The notes below the pieces were generated by a model. That model was not told the origin of the DNA and ran no database searches. It saw nothing but the letters and a program-made list of their open reading frames with translations. This document shows, one piece after another, positions 30,551 through 38,391 of a DNA stretch of 64,000 nt (position 1 is its first letter; each line of letters begins with the position of its first letter). A program made the translations under genes and the position numbers. The DNA is from Arthrobacter sp. Marseille-P9274 (GTDB taxonomy: Bacteria; Actinomycetota; Actinomycetes; Actinomycetales; Micrococcaceae), in the NCBI RefSeq assembly GCF_946892675.1, contig NZ_CAMPOV010000001.1, forward strand, positions 1,276,033 through 1,340,032. The letters are read 5' to 3'.

Positions 30551-32035
30551 ATGAGACGAGCGAAAATCGTTGCCACCTTCGGTCCAGCCATCGCCAGCTA
30601 TGAGAGCACCCTTGCCGTCCTGAAGGCCGGTGTGGATGTTGCGCGCATGAATATGAGCCATGGCGACCATGACGTGCACCAGGCCACGTACGAGAACGTT
30701 CGCCGCGCGGCGGCCGAGCTGGGCAAGCCCGTGGGGATCTTCGCGGATCTCCAGGGGCCGAAGATCCGGCTCGGCCGCTTCGCCGACGGCCCGCACGAGC
30801 TGGCCGTGGGGGACAGGTTCACCATTACCACCCGGGACATCGACGGCACGGCGGAAATCTGCTCGACCACGTTCAAGGGCCTCCCGCAGGACGTGAACGT
30901 CGGCGATCCGCTGCTGATCGACGACGGCAAGGTCGCGCTGCGGGCCGTGGAGGTCGACGACGAGAACGTGGTCACCGAGGTGACCGTGGCCGGCGCGGTC
31001 TCCAACAACAAGGGCATCAACCTGCCCGGCGTCGCCGTCAACGTGCCGGCGCTGAGTGATAAGGATGAAGACGACCTGCGCTGGGCCATCCGCGCTGGCG
31101 TGGACATGGTTGCGCTGTCCTTCGTCCGCAATGCCGCCGATGTGCGGCGGGTGCACGAAATCATGGACGAAGAGGGCCGCCGGGCTCCGGTGATCGCGAA
31201 AATCGAGAAGCCGCAGGCGGTAGATGCGCTGGAGGAGATCATCGACGCGTTCGACGCGATCATGGTCGCGCGAGGCGATCTCGGCGTCGAACTTCCCTTG
31301 GAAGACGTGCCGGTGGTGCAGAAGCACGCCATCGAGTTGGCCCGCCGCTGGGCGAAGCCGGTCATCGTGGCCACCCAGGTGCTCGAATCGATGATCGACA
31401 ACCCCCGGCCCACCCGTGCCGAGGCCTCGGACTGTGCCAACGCGGTGCTGGACGGGGCGGACGCGGTAATGCTTTCCGGAGAGACGAGCGTGGGTGCCTA
31501 CCCGCTGGAAACCGTCAAGACCATGGCCCGGATCATCGAATCCACCGAGCAGCACGGCCTGGACCGGGTGCCGCCGCTGGGCAGCCGCCCCCGCACGCGC
31601 GGCGGAGCGATCACCCGCGCCGCCGTCGAGATTGCCAACCAGCTGGACGCGAAGTACATCTGCACCTTCACGCAGTCCGGCGATTCCGCCCGCCGGCTCT
31701 CGCGGCTTCGCCCGGGACGGCCGATCTTCGCCTTCACGCCGGACCAGGCCACGCTGAACGTCATGTCGTTGATCTGGGGCATCCAGCCGCTGCTCGTGGA
31801 CTTCGTCGAACACACGGACAAGATGACGGCGCAGGTGGACCGGGTACTGTTCGAGAAGGGCCTGGTGGACATCGATGATCTGGTGGTCATCGCCGCCGGC
31901 TCGCCCCCCGGGAAGGCCGGCTCCACCAACTCGCTCAAGGTCCACCGTGTCGGCGACCTGGCCGACGCCGGCGAGCAGTTGGACAGCCAGCAGGCGTCCC
32001 GGCGCGAACGAGTCGGGCCCTGGCCGACCAGCTGA
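30551..32035 (+). CDS. pyk: pyruvate kinase
   Basis: 494 residues starting MRRAKIVATFGPA. The substrate and metal sites are in RMNMSHGD, the catalytic lysine region in VIAKIEKPQAVD, IMVARGDLGVELPLEDVPVVQK follows, and ANAVLDGADAVMLSGETSVGAYP covers the K+/phosphate region. It makes ATP and pyruvate from PEP. ATG 30551 is chosen; the reading frame could extend to 30509, but homology begins here. It converges on the ANTAR regulator at a shared terminator. Confidence 0.97.
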   Translation: MRRAKIVATFGPAIASYESTLAVLKAGVDVARMNMSHGDHDVHQATYENVRRAAAELGKPVGIFADLQGPKIRLGRFADGPHELAVGDRFTITTRDIDGTAEICSTTFKGLPQDVNVGDPLLIDDGKVALRAVEVDDENVVTEVTVAGAVSNNKGINLPGVAVNVPALSDKDEDDLRWAIRAGVDMVALSFVRNAADVRRVHEIMDEEGRRAPVIAKIEKPQAVDALEEIIDAFDAIMVARGDLGVELPLEDVPVVQKHAIELARRWAKPVIVATQVLESMIDNPRPTRAEASDCANAVLDGADAVMLSGETSVGAYPLETVKTMARIIESTEQHGLDRVPPLGSRPRTRGGAITRAAVEIANQLDAKYICTFTQSGDSARRLSRLRPGRPIFAFTPDQATLNVMSLIWGIQPLLVDFVEHTDKMTAQVDRVLFEKGLVDIDDLVVIAAGSPPGKAGSTNSLKVHRVGDLADAGEQLDSQQASRRERVGPWPTS

Positions 32036-32084
32036 TCCGGCGCAGGCCGGTTCTGGCTGACATGCCAGCCGGCTAATACGACGA

Positions 32085-32120
32085 AGCGGGGCCGGTCCCT
32101 TTGGACCGGCCCCGCTTTCG
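32085..32120. terminator. bidirectional terminator between pyk and the ANTAR regulator
   Basis: A perfect 14-bp stem AGCGGGGCCGGTCC / GGACCGGCCCCGCT with loop CTTT is followed by TTTCG on the plus strand and by TCGTCGTATT on the minus strand. It serves both convergent genes. Confidence 0.8.
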
Positions 32121-32142
32121 CTGCTACTTAGTCAACCGGCCG

Positions 32143-32736
32143 CTAGTTGACCTGGTTGATGATGGTGTCGGCTACCTCGCGCATGCTCAGGCGGCGGTCC
32201 ATGGAGGTCTTCTGGATCCAGCGGAAAGCCTCCGGCTCCGTCAGGCCCATCTTGGTGATCAGCAGGCTCTTCGCGCGTTCCACCAGCTTGCGGGTGGCGA
32301 ACTGTTCCTGCAGGTCGCTGACCTCGGACTCCAGCGCCTTGATCTCCTGGTGGCGCGAGAGCGCAATCTCGATCGCCGGAACCAGGTCGGCCGGCGTGAA
32401 CGGCTTGACCACGTAGGCCATGGCGCCGGCGTCGCGCGCCCGCTCCACCAGCTCCTTCTGGCTGAAGGCCGTCAGCAGGACGACCGGAGCGATCCGGGCC
32501 TTCACGATCTGCTCGGCGGCGGTGATGCCGTCCATGACGGGCATCTTGACGTCCATCAGCACCAGGTCCGGCTTCAGCTCGGTGGCCAGCTCGACCGCCT
32601 TCTCGCCGTTGTCCGCCTCAGCGACGACGTCGTATCCCTCGCCGCGAAGGATCTCGACAATATCCAGACGGATCAGCGTTTCGTCCTCGGCGACGACGAC
32701 GCGGCGTGCGGGGGTGGTCTCAGTTTGCTCGGACAC
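32143..32736 (-). CDS. pdtaR: ANTAR-domain response regulator (PdtaR-like)
   Basis: 197 residues. The receiver domain has acidic residues at AEDE (about 17-19), phospho-acceptor Asp62 in VLMDVKMP, Thr89 and Lys111. A coiled linker leads to a C-terminal ANTAR RNA-binding domain (about 138-192, KLVERAKSLLITKMGLTEPE). In mycobacteria PdtaR acts by binding transcripts as an antiterminator-type regulator with kinase PdtaS. GTG 32736 is chosen because AAGGAG lies 5 nt upstream. No kinase gene is adjacent. The neighbourhood (pyk nearby, polA/rpsA beyond the accessory block) matches the conserved location. Confidence 0.9.
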   Translation of the reverse strand: MSEQTETTPARRVVVAEDETLIRLDIVEILRGEGYDVVAEADNGEKAVELATELKPDLVLMDVKMPVMDGITAAEQIVKARIAPVVLLTAFSQKELVERARDAGAMAYVVKPFTPADLVPAIEIALSRHQEIKALESEVSDLQEQFATRKLVERAKSLLITKMGLTEPEAFRWIQKTSMDRRLSMREVADTIINQVN

Positions 32737-32898
32737 AGGTGCTCCTTGACGACGTACGGGTGACCCGCTGTGGCGGTTCACGAAAACAGCCTATCGGCAT
32801 GTAGAGTAGATTCGCGCACTGCGATGCATGACAGTATTCACATGCGTGAAACATCGATCCGGAGGCTTGCTTCTGCGATCATCGGCCTCAACGGCCGG

Positions 32899-32980
32899 GC
32901 CCGAGTGGCGGAATTGGCAGACGCACCGCACTCAAAATGCGGCGCCGAAAGGTGTGTGGGTTCGAGTCCCACCTCGGGCA
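32899..32980 (+). tRNA. tRNA-Leu (CAA)
   Basis: Acceptor GCCCGAG/CTCGGGC, discriminator A, anticodon loop CTCAAAA (anticodon CAA), a short type-II variable arm and T-loop TTCGAGT. CCA is not encoded. It marks the left edge of the accessory block. Confidence 0.93.
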
Positions 32981-32987
32981 CAGTGTT

Positions 32988-33009
32988 TTCCCCAAGTCAG
33001 GGGAATTTT
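32988..33009 (+). terminator. terminator of tRNA-Leu
   Basis: TTCCCC-AAGTCA-GGGGAA followed by TTTT, starting 8 nt after the tRNA: a compact intrinsic terminator. Confidence 0.8.
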
Positions 33010-33079
33010 CCTCCTTGTGTGCGTGTACTTTGTGCGGCGTCGTTTGGAGAGTGTCCCCGGGCCCGCACGGCGCGCTGGG

Positions 33080-34459
33080 TCAATGGCCGGGTCCGGTGAT
33101 GATCTTGTTTCGTTCGGCTGCGTGTGCGCCGCCCTTCTTCTCCAGCGTGGAGCACGCCTCTTCGATGTCTCGGGCGAGGGTGTCGACGTGTTCGCGGCTC
33201 AGGGTTTGCTTGACCAGGGCCCGCATGATCGTGACGTCGTGGGCGTTTGGCGGCATGGTGTAGGCCGGGACCATCCAGCCGCGTTCGGCCGCCAGTTGCC
33301 AGGCAATGTCGAACTCGTCGTACCCGGTGTCCTCGGCGAGCCGGAACGCGACCAGCGGGAGCTGCTCCTCGGCGGCGCCGATGATCTCGAACCGGCCCAT
33401 GGCGTCCAGTTTCTCGGCGAGGACGCGGGCGTTGGCCTGCATGTTGTGCATGATGTAGGTGTATCCGGCGCGGCCGTAGCGCACGAAGTTGTAGTACTGG
33501 GCGAGAACCATCGACGAGCCGGTGGAGAAGTTCAGGGTGAAGGTCGAGTCGGTCTTGCCGAGGTAGTTCTCCTCGAAGACGAGGTCCTTGGCCAGGTCGG
33601 CCTTCTCGCGGAAGATCAGCCAACCGATGCCGGGATAGACCAGTCCGAACTTGTGCCCGGAGACATTGATTGAGCGGACCTGTTCGAGCCGGAAGTCCCA
33701 CTTGGAGTCCGGGTAGAGGAAGGGCCAAACGAATCCCCCGCTGGCCCCGTCCACGTGCAGCGGCACATCAAGGCCCCGCTCATGCTTGATCCGCAGCAGC
33801 AGGTCGTTGATGCCGACGATGTCGTCCTTGTGTCCGGTGAACGTCGTACCGAGCACGGCTGCGACGCCGATGGTGTTCTCGTCGATGTGGGGGTGAACGT
33901 CGTCCGGGCCGACCGTGTACTTCCCCGGCTGCAGCGGCACGATCCGCGGCTCGACGTCGAAGTAGCGGCAGAACTTCTCCCAGACCACATGCACGTCGCC
34001 GCCAAATACCAGATTCGGAGTCGACGTCGGCGCTCCGGCGGCCTCCCGGCGCTTGCGCCAGTTCCACTTTAGGGACAGACCGCCGAGCATGATGGCCTCG
34101 GACGATCCCTGGGTTCGGGCTCCGGTCGTCTCGCCGGGCGCGTGGAAGAGGTCGGCGAGCATCCGGATGCAGCGCTGCTCGATCTCGGCCGTGCGCGGAT
34201 ATTCGGCGTGATCGATGAAGTTGCGGTGCAGGTTCGCGGCGATGATCTGCTGCGCCTGCGGCTCCATCCACGTCGTCACGAAGGTCGCCAGGTTCCGGGC
34301 CGGATCACCCTCCAGCGCCAGGTCCTCCGCCACCAGCCGGAAAGCGTCCAGAGCCGGAATGCCGGTATCCGGGAACTCGCGGGTCGGTACCTCTTCGGTG
34401 ACGAATCGGTTGCCGAACAGCGCCGCGTCGGCGTCTGTCGGCTGGAATTTTGCTGACAT
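33080..34459 (-). CDS. gadB: glutamate decarboxylase
   Basis: 459-residue PLP enzyme with the pyridoxal lysine in INVSGHKFGLVYPG, HVDGASGGF, and substrate-side GSSEAIMLGG. The C-terminus ends TGPGH; in E. coli GadB a histidine near the C-terminus shuts the active site at neutral pH, so the same device may exist here. It converts glutamate to GABA while consuming a proton. GAAGGAG precedes a double ATG; the second (34459) has better spacing. It starts 32 bp after the ClC-fusion gene on the same strand, so they form an operon. No GadC-type antiporter is in the window. Confidence 0.93.
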   Translation of the reverse strand: MSAKFQPTDADAALFGNRFVTEEVPTREFPDTGIPALDAFRLVAEDLALEGDPARNLATFVTTWMEPQAQQIIAANLHRNFIDHAEYPRTAEIEQRCIRMLADLFHAPGETTGARTQGSSEAIMLGGLSLKWNWRKRREAAGAPTSTPNLVFGGDVHVVWEKFCRYFDVEPRIVPLQPGKYTVGPDDVHPHIDENTIGVAAVLGTTFTGHKDDIVGINDLLLRIKHERGLDVPLHVDGASGGFVWPFLYPDSKWDFRLEQVRSINVSGHKFGLVYPGIGWLIFREKADLAKDLVFEENYLGKTDSTFTLNFSTGSSMVLAQYYNFVRYGRAGYTYIMHNMQANARVLAEKLDAMGRFEIIGAAEEQLPLVAFRLAEDTGYDEFDIAWQLAAERGWMVPAYTMPPNAHDVTIMRALVKQTLSREHVDTLARDIEEACSTLEKKGGAHAAERNKIITGPGH

Positions 34460-34491
34460 CATTTCTCCTTCATACACAGTTGAAAAGGGCG

Positions 34492-36564
34492 TTACGGATG
34501 AGTTCCCCGGTCCAGAGGAACCGAGGCGTCGGCGGATTCCGGACTCAGCATGAGAATGGCGCCGCTGAGGAAGCACAGCGCTCCGGCGAATGTGCCGAGA
34601 TTGGCCAGCTCGGCGTTCCAGACATCGCCGCTTGACGGTATGACGAAGGCCGCGACAGCGGAGATGCCGAACGCAACTGAGCCGGCCATATTGATCACGC
34701 CGATCTTCCATGTCCTAGGCCTGGGTCGGCCCGCAATGGTGCCGCGACTGGCATCCCGCAACGCCAGACCGCTGGCAAGGAGGAAGGCGACTGAACCCAA
34801 GGCGTCAGGTCGCCACACCCGCTGGTCGGCTAGTTCAGCGCTGAGGTTGATCGCCATGGCGTTTCCCGTGCTCCAGTTGAACCAGAGCGTGCCGGCAAGC
34901 TGAATGGCGCCGGCGAGCCAAGGTAGATTCCGCGGCGCCCAGACCCAAACCGAATGGCGCCGAGTGGAACCGGCGGCCGGGAGCGAGTCAACGGCTTCGC
35001 GGTACTGCAGAAACGCTGCACTGGTAAAGCACAGCGAACCGACGAAGAATGTGACTGCACACAAGCGCAGTCCCACGGCCTCGGCGTATAACGGCACCGC
35101 CCCCAAGGCGAACAAGCTCGAGCCAATGATGAACAACCAGGCGATCCACCGGTCCCGTACGGTCGAAGGGTCCGCGCTCGAGGTTCCGGTTGCATGGTCG
35201 GCTCTCGAGGGAGCCCGATGCAGGACGCCGCCGACGTCGTCAGGAGCCACCGATGCCCTCGGGTCCGGGGCCGGGAGCACGCTGGTGATCACGAAGGCCA
35301 CCGCCACAGCCACCACCACCTGGGGTGTTACGGCCACACCGTCCACTCCCATCAGCAGCGTGGCCAGCAGCGTCGACGTCAACGGCAGCCGCAGCATGGC
35401 TGCGCACATGGCTCCCATGCCCATGCCGATTCCTGCCGCGGGATCCATTCCGGGCAACCCGCTGGCAGCAATACCGAGCGCCGCGCCGATGAACATCGAA
35501 GGGAACACCGGCCCTCCGCGAAATGCGCTCAGCGAGAGCCCGTAGACCAAGGTCTTACAGGCGATCAGCAGGACCAGCACGGCAAGCGAGTAGTCCGCGG
35601 CGTGTTCGACTAGCTCCGGAAGTGCGTCCTGCCCGGAGAACAACACCTGTGTGAAGCTTCGCCCGGAGATCAATTGGTACGTCATCGCGGTAACACCGAT
35701 CAGCAGGCCCAGCACAGACGTCACCAGCACCCGGTTCAGATGCACGACCGGACGAAGCGACAGCGAGACCCCGCGGATCAGCCATCCCAACAGCGCGCCT
35801 ATCGCGCCCATGACCACCGCCCAGCCCAACGACGCTAGCGTCGGCGGCACCGTCGGCGGCACCACGGGCAGCGCCAGCGAGAAGCTGCCCAGCCCGGTCC
35901 AGTCGTCCATGCCGACGAACACCAGGGCCCCGACGCCGGAAGCGAGCAGTCCGGGCAGGGCCACCAGGCTCAGTGTCATTCCCCCGATTCCGGCGGCCTC
36001 CATGATCAGGAATGCGCCCAGCACGGGAGACCCGAGCAGGGTACTGACCGCTGCGAAGCTGCCGGCCGACGCCATGATCGTCGACGCCATCGGCGGAGCG
36101 TCCTTCTTCACCAGGTGCACCGTCAACGCCCCGAGACCGCCACCGACCGCGATCAGCGGCCCCTCGGGCCCGAGCACCGCACCCAGGCTGAGCGTGGTCA
36201 GCGCCGCGAGGACGATGCCCACGAGATTCCGGCCGCTGGGCGCACCGCCGCCCGCCTTGAATCCGAAAGCGGGCGAGTGGCCCCCGGTTCCCGGCAGATA
36301 CCGGATGGTCAACGCCGTCAACAGCCCGCACAGCACCAGCCACGGAACCGGCCACCACGCAGGAGCAGGACCGGCGAGGACTTGATTCGGCAGCCCGATG
36401 AAGACGAACCGCTGGACCGCCGCGACCAACGCGAGAAATCCGTAGGCGATGATCGAGATGGGAACGCCCAGGACCGCTGCCAGCACGAGCGCAGCGATGT
36501 ATGTCTTGGAACGAATCACGGCGACCGGATCGACACTGGGCGCCGACGCGGCAGGCTCGCTCAT
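34492..36564 (-). CDS. ClC-family chloride transporter fused to a C-terminal YrhK-like membrane domain
   Basis: 690 residues. Residues about 15-430 form a ClC core with LPGTGGHSP (for GSGIP), GPEGP (for GREGP, keeping the gating glutamate) and GGPVFPSMFIGAALG. After a hydrophilic linker (about 440-475), residues about 480-690 hold six further hydrophobic segments with YrhK-like VTFFVGSLCFTSAAFLQYRE and LWFNWSTGNAMAINL. The internal proton glutamate (E203 of ClC-ec1) appears to be Ala in LIMEAAG. ClC exchangers supply the chloride shunt in E. coli acid resistance, which fits the gadB gene 32 bp downstream. The start ATG 36564 overlaps the stop of a 19-codon leader ORF; no strong Shine-Dalgarno precedes it. 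Confidence 0.8.
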   Translation of the reverse strand: MSEPAASAPSVDPVAVIRSKTYIAALVLAAVLGVPISIIAYGFLALVAAVQRFVFIGLPNQVLAGPAPAWWPVPWLVLCGLLTALTIRYLPGTGGHSPAFGFKAGGGAPSGRNLVGIVLAALTTLSLGAVLGPEGPLIAVGGGLGALTVHLVKKDAPPMASTIMASAGSFAAVSTLLGSPVLGAFLIMEAAGIGGMTLSLVALPGLLASGVGALVFVGMDDWTGLGSFSLALPVVPPTVPPTLASLGWAVVMGAIGALLGWLIRGVSLSLRPVVHLNRVLVTSVLGLLIGVTAMTYQLISGRSFTQVLFSGQDALPELVEHAADYSLAVLVLLIACKTLVYGLSLSAFRGGPVFPSMFIGAALGIAASGLPGMDPAAGIGMGMGAMCAAMLRLPLTSTLLATLLMGVDGVAVTPQVVVAVAVAFVITSVLPAPDPRASVAPDDVGGVLHRAPSRADHATGTSSADPSTVRDRWIAWLFIIGSSLFALGAVPLYAEAVGLRLCAVTFFVGSLCFTSAAFLQYREAVDSLPAAGSTRRHSVWVWAPRNLPWLAGAIQLAGTLWFNWSTGNAMAINLSAELADQRVWRPDALGSVAFLLASGLALRDASRGTIAGRPRPRTWKIGVINMAGSVAFGISAVAAFVIPSSGDVWNAELANLGTFAGALCFLSGAILMLSPESADASVPLDRGTHP

Positions 36565-36620
36565 CCCCGGCAACCCGGCGCGCTTGTGATGACTGGCGCC
36601 CTTGTGATGACTAGGGTCAC
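36561..36620 (-). CDS. putative 19-residue leader peptide overlapping the ClC-fusion start
   Basis: GTG 36620 opens a 19-codon frame with the product MTLVITRAPVITSAPGCRG. Its TGA overlaps the ATG of the ClC gene (ATGA). GGAGGAGA lies 10 nt upstream, a far better ribosome site than the ClC gene itself has. The core of the peptide is a duplicated VIT(R/S)AP encoded by an 18-bp tandem repeat. I infer translational coupling; the peptide has no recognisable homologue. Confidence 0.4.
   Translation of the reverse strand: MTLVITRAPVITSAPGCRG
36577..36612. repeat. tandem 18-bp direct repeat (2 copies)
   Basis: GGCGCGCTTGTGATGACT and GGCGCCCTTGTGATGACT, 17 of 18 identical, lie head to tail inside the leader ORF in front of the ClC gene. 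Confidence 0.9.
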
Positions 36621-36722
36621 CCCGAATGTCTCTCCTCCAGGACACGCCGGCTTGCCCGGCCGGCCACACCGTGAGTCGCCGATGATCTCCCGGCAGAACA
36701 TCACGTTGTCCTCCGGCTCCAT

Positions 36723-36762
36723 GGCACCGATAGCTTCCCGATGCCACCGATAGCTTCCCGAT
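36723..36762. repeat. tandem 20-bp direct repeat (2 copies)
   Basis: GGCACCGATAGCTTCCCGAT and GCCACCGATAGCTTCCCGAT, 19 of 20 identical, adjacent, about 160 bp upstream of the ClC start. It could be a duplicated operator or a slippage product. Confidence 0.9.
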
Positions 36763-37310
36763 CCCGCGAGGACTCAGCCCTCGTCCGCCCGAAAGACGGC
36801 TCAGGAAACGGAGGCGCCGGGATGGCCGGGGGAATGGGCCCGGTATGACCGTCGTAACAGCTGAGCATCCCTTCTCCTTCCGCTGGGCGGCGGGAGCTTT
36901 AGCGAGGTCTCACAAGCAATAGAGGGCGCGTCAATAACGTGTTGTCCAAGCTAACGCTTCCAGTGGGGGCAGTCTTCACCCAATGAGGGTGAAGGGGAAC
37001 TTAAGAACACCGACGACCTTCGCGGGCGTTGATCGGAAACCCGGCCCTGCCGATCCAGGTCGGCGGGGCCGAGCGATATGCCATCGATAACCGAAGAGCG
37101 TGTAGCCGCCTTCGGATCAACGGCTCCGGCATGGGCGACACCGACGCGGCGGTGGTACCGGTCGTCGGGCTGCCAAGGATTTCCTGCACCTTTGCATTGT
37201 GCGCCGGCGGCACAGGAGGAAATCGTAGTCAGGCCATGTTGTGTGCGGCCGGCAGCCGGACCAGCGGCTTAGAGTGGACTCCAGGAGCAAACGAGAAGAG
37301 GAGCCGGTAG
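36763..37310. other. 550-bp non-coding stretch between the ClC operon and the MbcA-like gene
   Basis: No supported gene is present: short open frames on both strands lack ribosome sites and recognisable domains. An 8-bp perfect inverted repeat CTTCACCC-aatga-GGGTGAAG lies at 36974-36994. The divergent promoters of the ClC operon and the 37311 gene must lie here. No known riboswitch is recognised. Confidence 0.5.
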
Positions 37311-37667
37311 ATGAACGGTAAGCCGGTAGATCCGGGAATGCTTGACGTTGTCCGCGAGCTGGCTGATTCGCTGGGGCCGACGCTGGTCGCCGCGCTGACG
37401 GGAAACCGGGTACGGCTCAGCGCCGACGACTGGGTGATGGAGGACGGCCCGGAGCCTGACGAGAACGAGGCCGAGCGTCTCCGGTGCGCCCTCGAGCAGT
37501 GGAACCTGCTGGCTCAGGCCGAAAATCCCGATACTGCCAGGGCATGGTTTGTCGGCGCGAATCCCATGCTGCAGGATGAATCTCCGGTCACCGCGATCCG
37601 TGAGGGCCGGTTCGAGGAGGTCAGGAGGGCCGCGCGCTCGTACATGGACCAGGAGTTCCCCGGCTAG
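37311..37667 (+). CDS. MbcA/ParS/Xre-type antitoxin-like protein (orphan)
   Basis: 118 residues. An N-terminal helical/HTH-like part (DVVRELADSLGPTLVAALTG) is followed by the typical toxin-binding end RAWFVGANPMLQDESPVTAI and then an REGR...VRRAARSYMD segment. In this family the gene usually precedes a RES-domain NAD-degrading toxin; here the next gene is on the other strand and unrelated, so the antitoxin is solitary. GAGGAG lies 9 nt before the ATG. A terminator follows directly. Confidence 0.7.
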   Translation: MNGKPVDPGMLDVVRELADSLGPTLVAALTGNRVRLSADDWVMEDGPEPDENEAERLRCALEQWNLLAQAENPDTARAWFVGANPMLQDESPVTAIREGRFEEVRRAARSYMDQEFPG

Positions 37668-37685
37668 CACAGGAAGCTGCGAACA

Positions 37686-37735
37686 GCAGATGGCTGCCGG
37701 CATATAGTGCCGGCAGCCATCTGCCTTCGGATTTT
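37686..37735 (+). terminator. terminator after the MbcA-like gene
   Basis: A perfect 17-bp stem (37686-37702 with 37708-37724), loop TATAG, then CTTCGGATTTTG on the plus strand. It separates the convergent MbcA-like and DUF4189 genes. Confidence 0.8.
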
Positions 37736-37759
37736 GTAGGAGGACCGCAGTCCTCGGAG

Positions 37760-38212
37760 CTAGGAGTTGGCGCTGTCGTTGAACTCGACCGTGCAGTCGT
37801 TCCCGCCGCCGTAGTACTTGCACCAGGCCAGTGCGTTCTTGCCTGCGGTGGTCGCGGTCGTGGCCGCCCAGGAACCCCAGGGCCCGTTCTTCGTGGAGAG
37901 TGCGAGGGCTAGGTACTGGTTCTTCGCAACACCGGCTTGGACACAGTCATATGTACTGGCAGATTGGTAGAGGTTGCAAAGGTCCAGGCTGTCGTTGTAG
38001 GCCTGATCGCCGTTGGAGCGCCAGACTGCGTACCATCCCAGGGTGGAAGGGGAGAACGCAATAGCCAAGTAGCGGTCGGCGGCTTGGGGAGCCGCGGCCT
38101 GGGCTGCGTCGGCCGGCGAAGCCAAGGCTGTGAGACCCGTTGCGGCGAAGAGGGCGGCCAGCAGGACTGAAATCATTGCCAGAGGGCGACGGCGCCCGGC
38201 GGTTGTGTTCAT
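37760..38212 (-). CDS. secreted DUF4189-domain protein
   Basis: 150 residues. The signal peptide spans about residues 1-36 (basic MNTTAGRRRP, hydrophobic core, cleavage after ASPADA). The mature part is an internal two-fold repeat: YLAIAFSPSTLGWYAVW...DLCN...YDC and YLALALSTKNGPWGSWA...AWCK...DCTVEF, typical of DUF4189. Four cysteines could form disulfides. The function is unknown; related domains occur in secreted actinobacterial proteins. AAGGAG lies 7 nt before the ATG. An imperfect palindrome (CCGACATCAC/TTAGTGTCGG, 38281-38300) upstream could be an operator. Confidence 0.75.
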   Translation of the reverse strand: MNTTAGRRRPLAMISVLLAALFAATGLTALASPADAAQAAAPQAADRYLAIAFSPSTLGWYAVWRSNGDQAYNDSLDLCNLYQSASTYDCVQAGVAKNQYLALALSTKNGPWGSWAATTATTAGKNALAWCKYYGGGNDCTVEFNDSANS

Positions 38213-38391
38213 GGAAGTGCTCCTTACGGTTGATGGGACTCGTCTGCTTCGGGGGAGTCGGTCTGCGTCGACCGATGTTGCCGACATCACTTAGTGTCGG
38301 TTGGCTCCCGGCCCTCGGGCGTCCATCCCCAGAGTGGGCTTCAGCATCAATCGGGAGGATGACGTCCCTAGGAACACGGGCGCGGCTCAGC

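Noticed and set aside
32981-33079. att-site duplication of the tRNA-Leu 3' end
   Set aside because: I looked for the T-arm/acceptor sequence near 57.5-57.7 kb and did not find it; no integrase gene is present.
36565-37000. Possible fluoride or c-di-AMP riboswitch upstream of the ClC gene
   Set aside because: Neither the fluoride-riboswitch core nor the ydaO consensus segments could be found on either strand.
36763-37300. Two short open frames (about 70 and 93 codons) in the ClC/MbcA gap
   Set aside because: No ribosome site, no family and overlapping on opposite strands; treated as non-coding.
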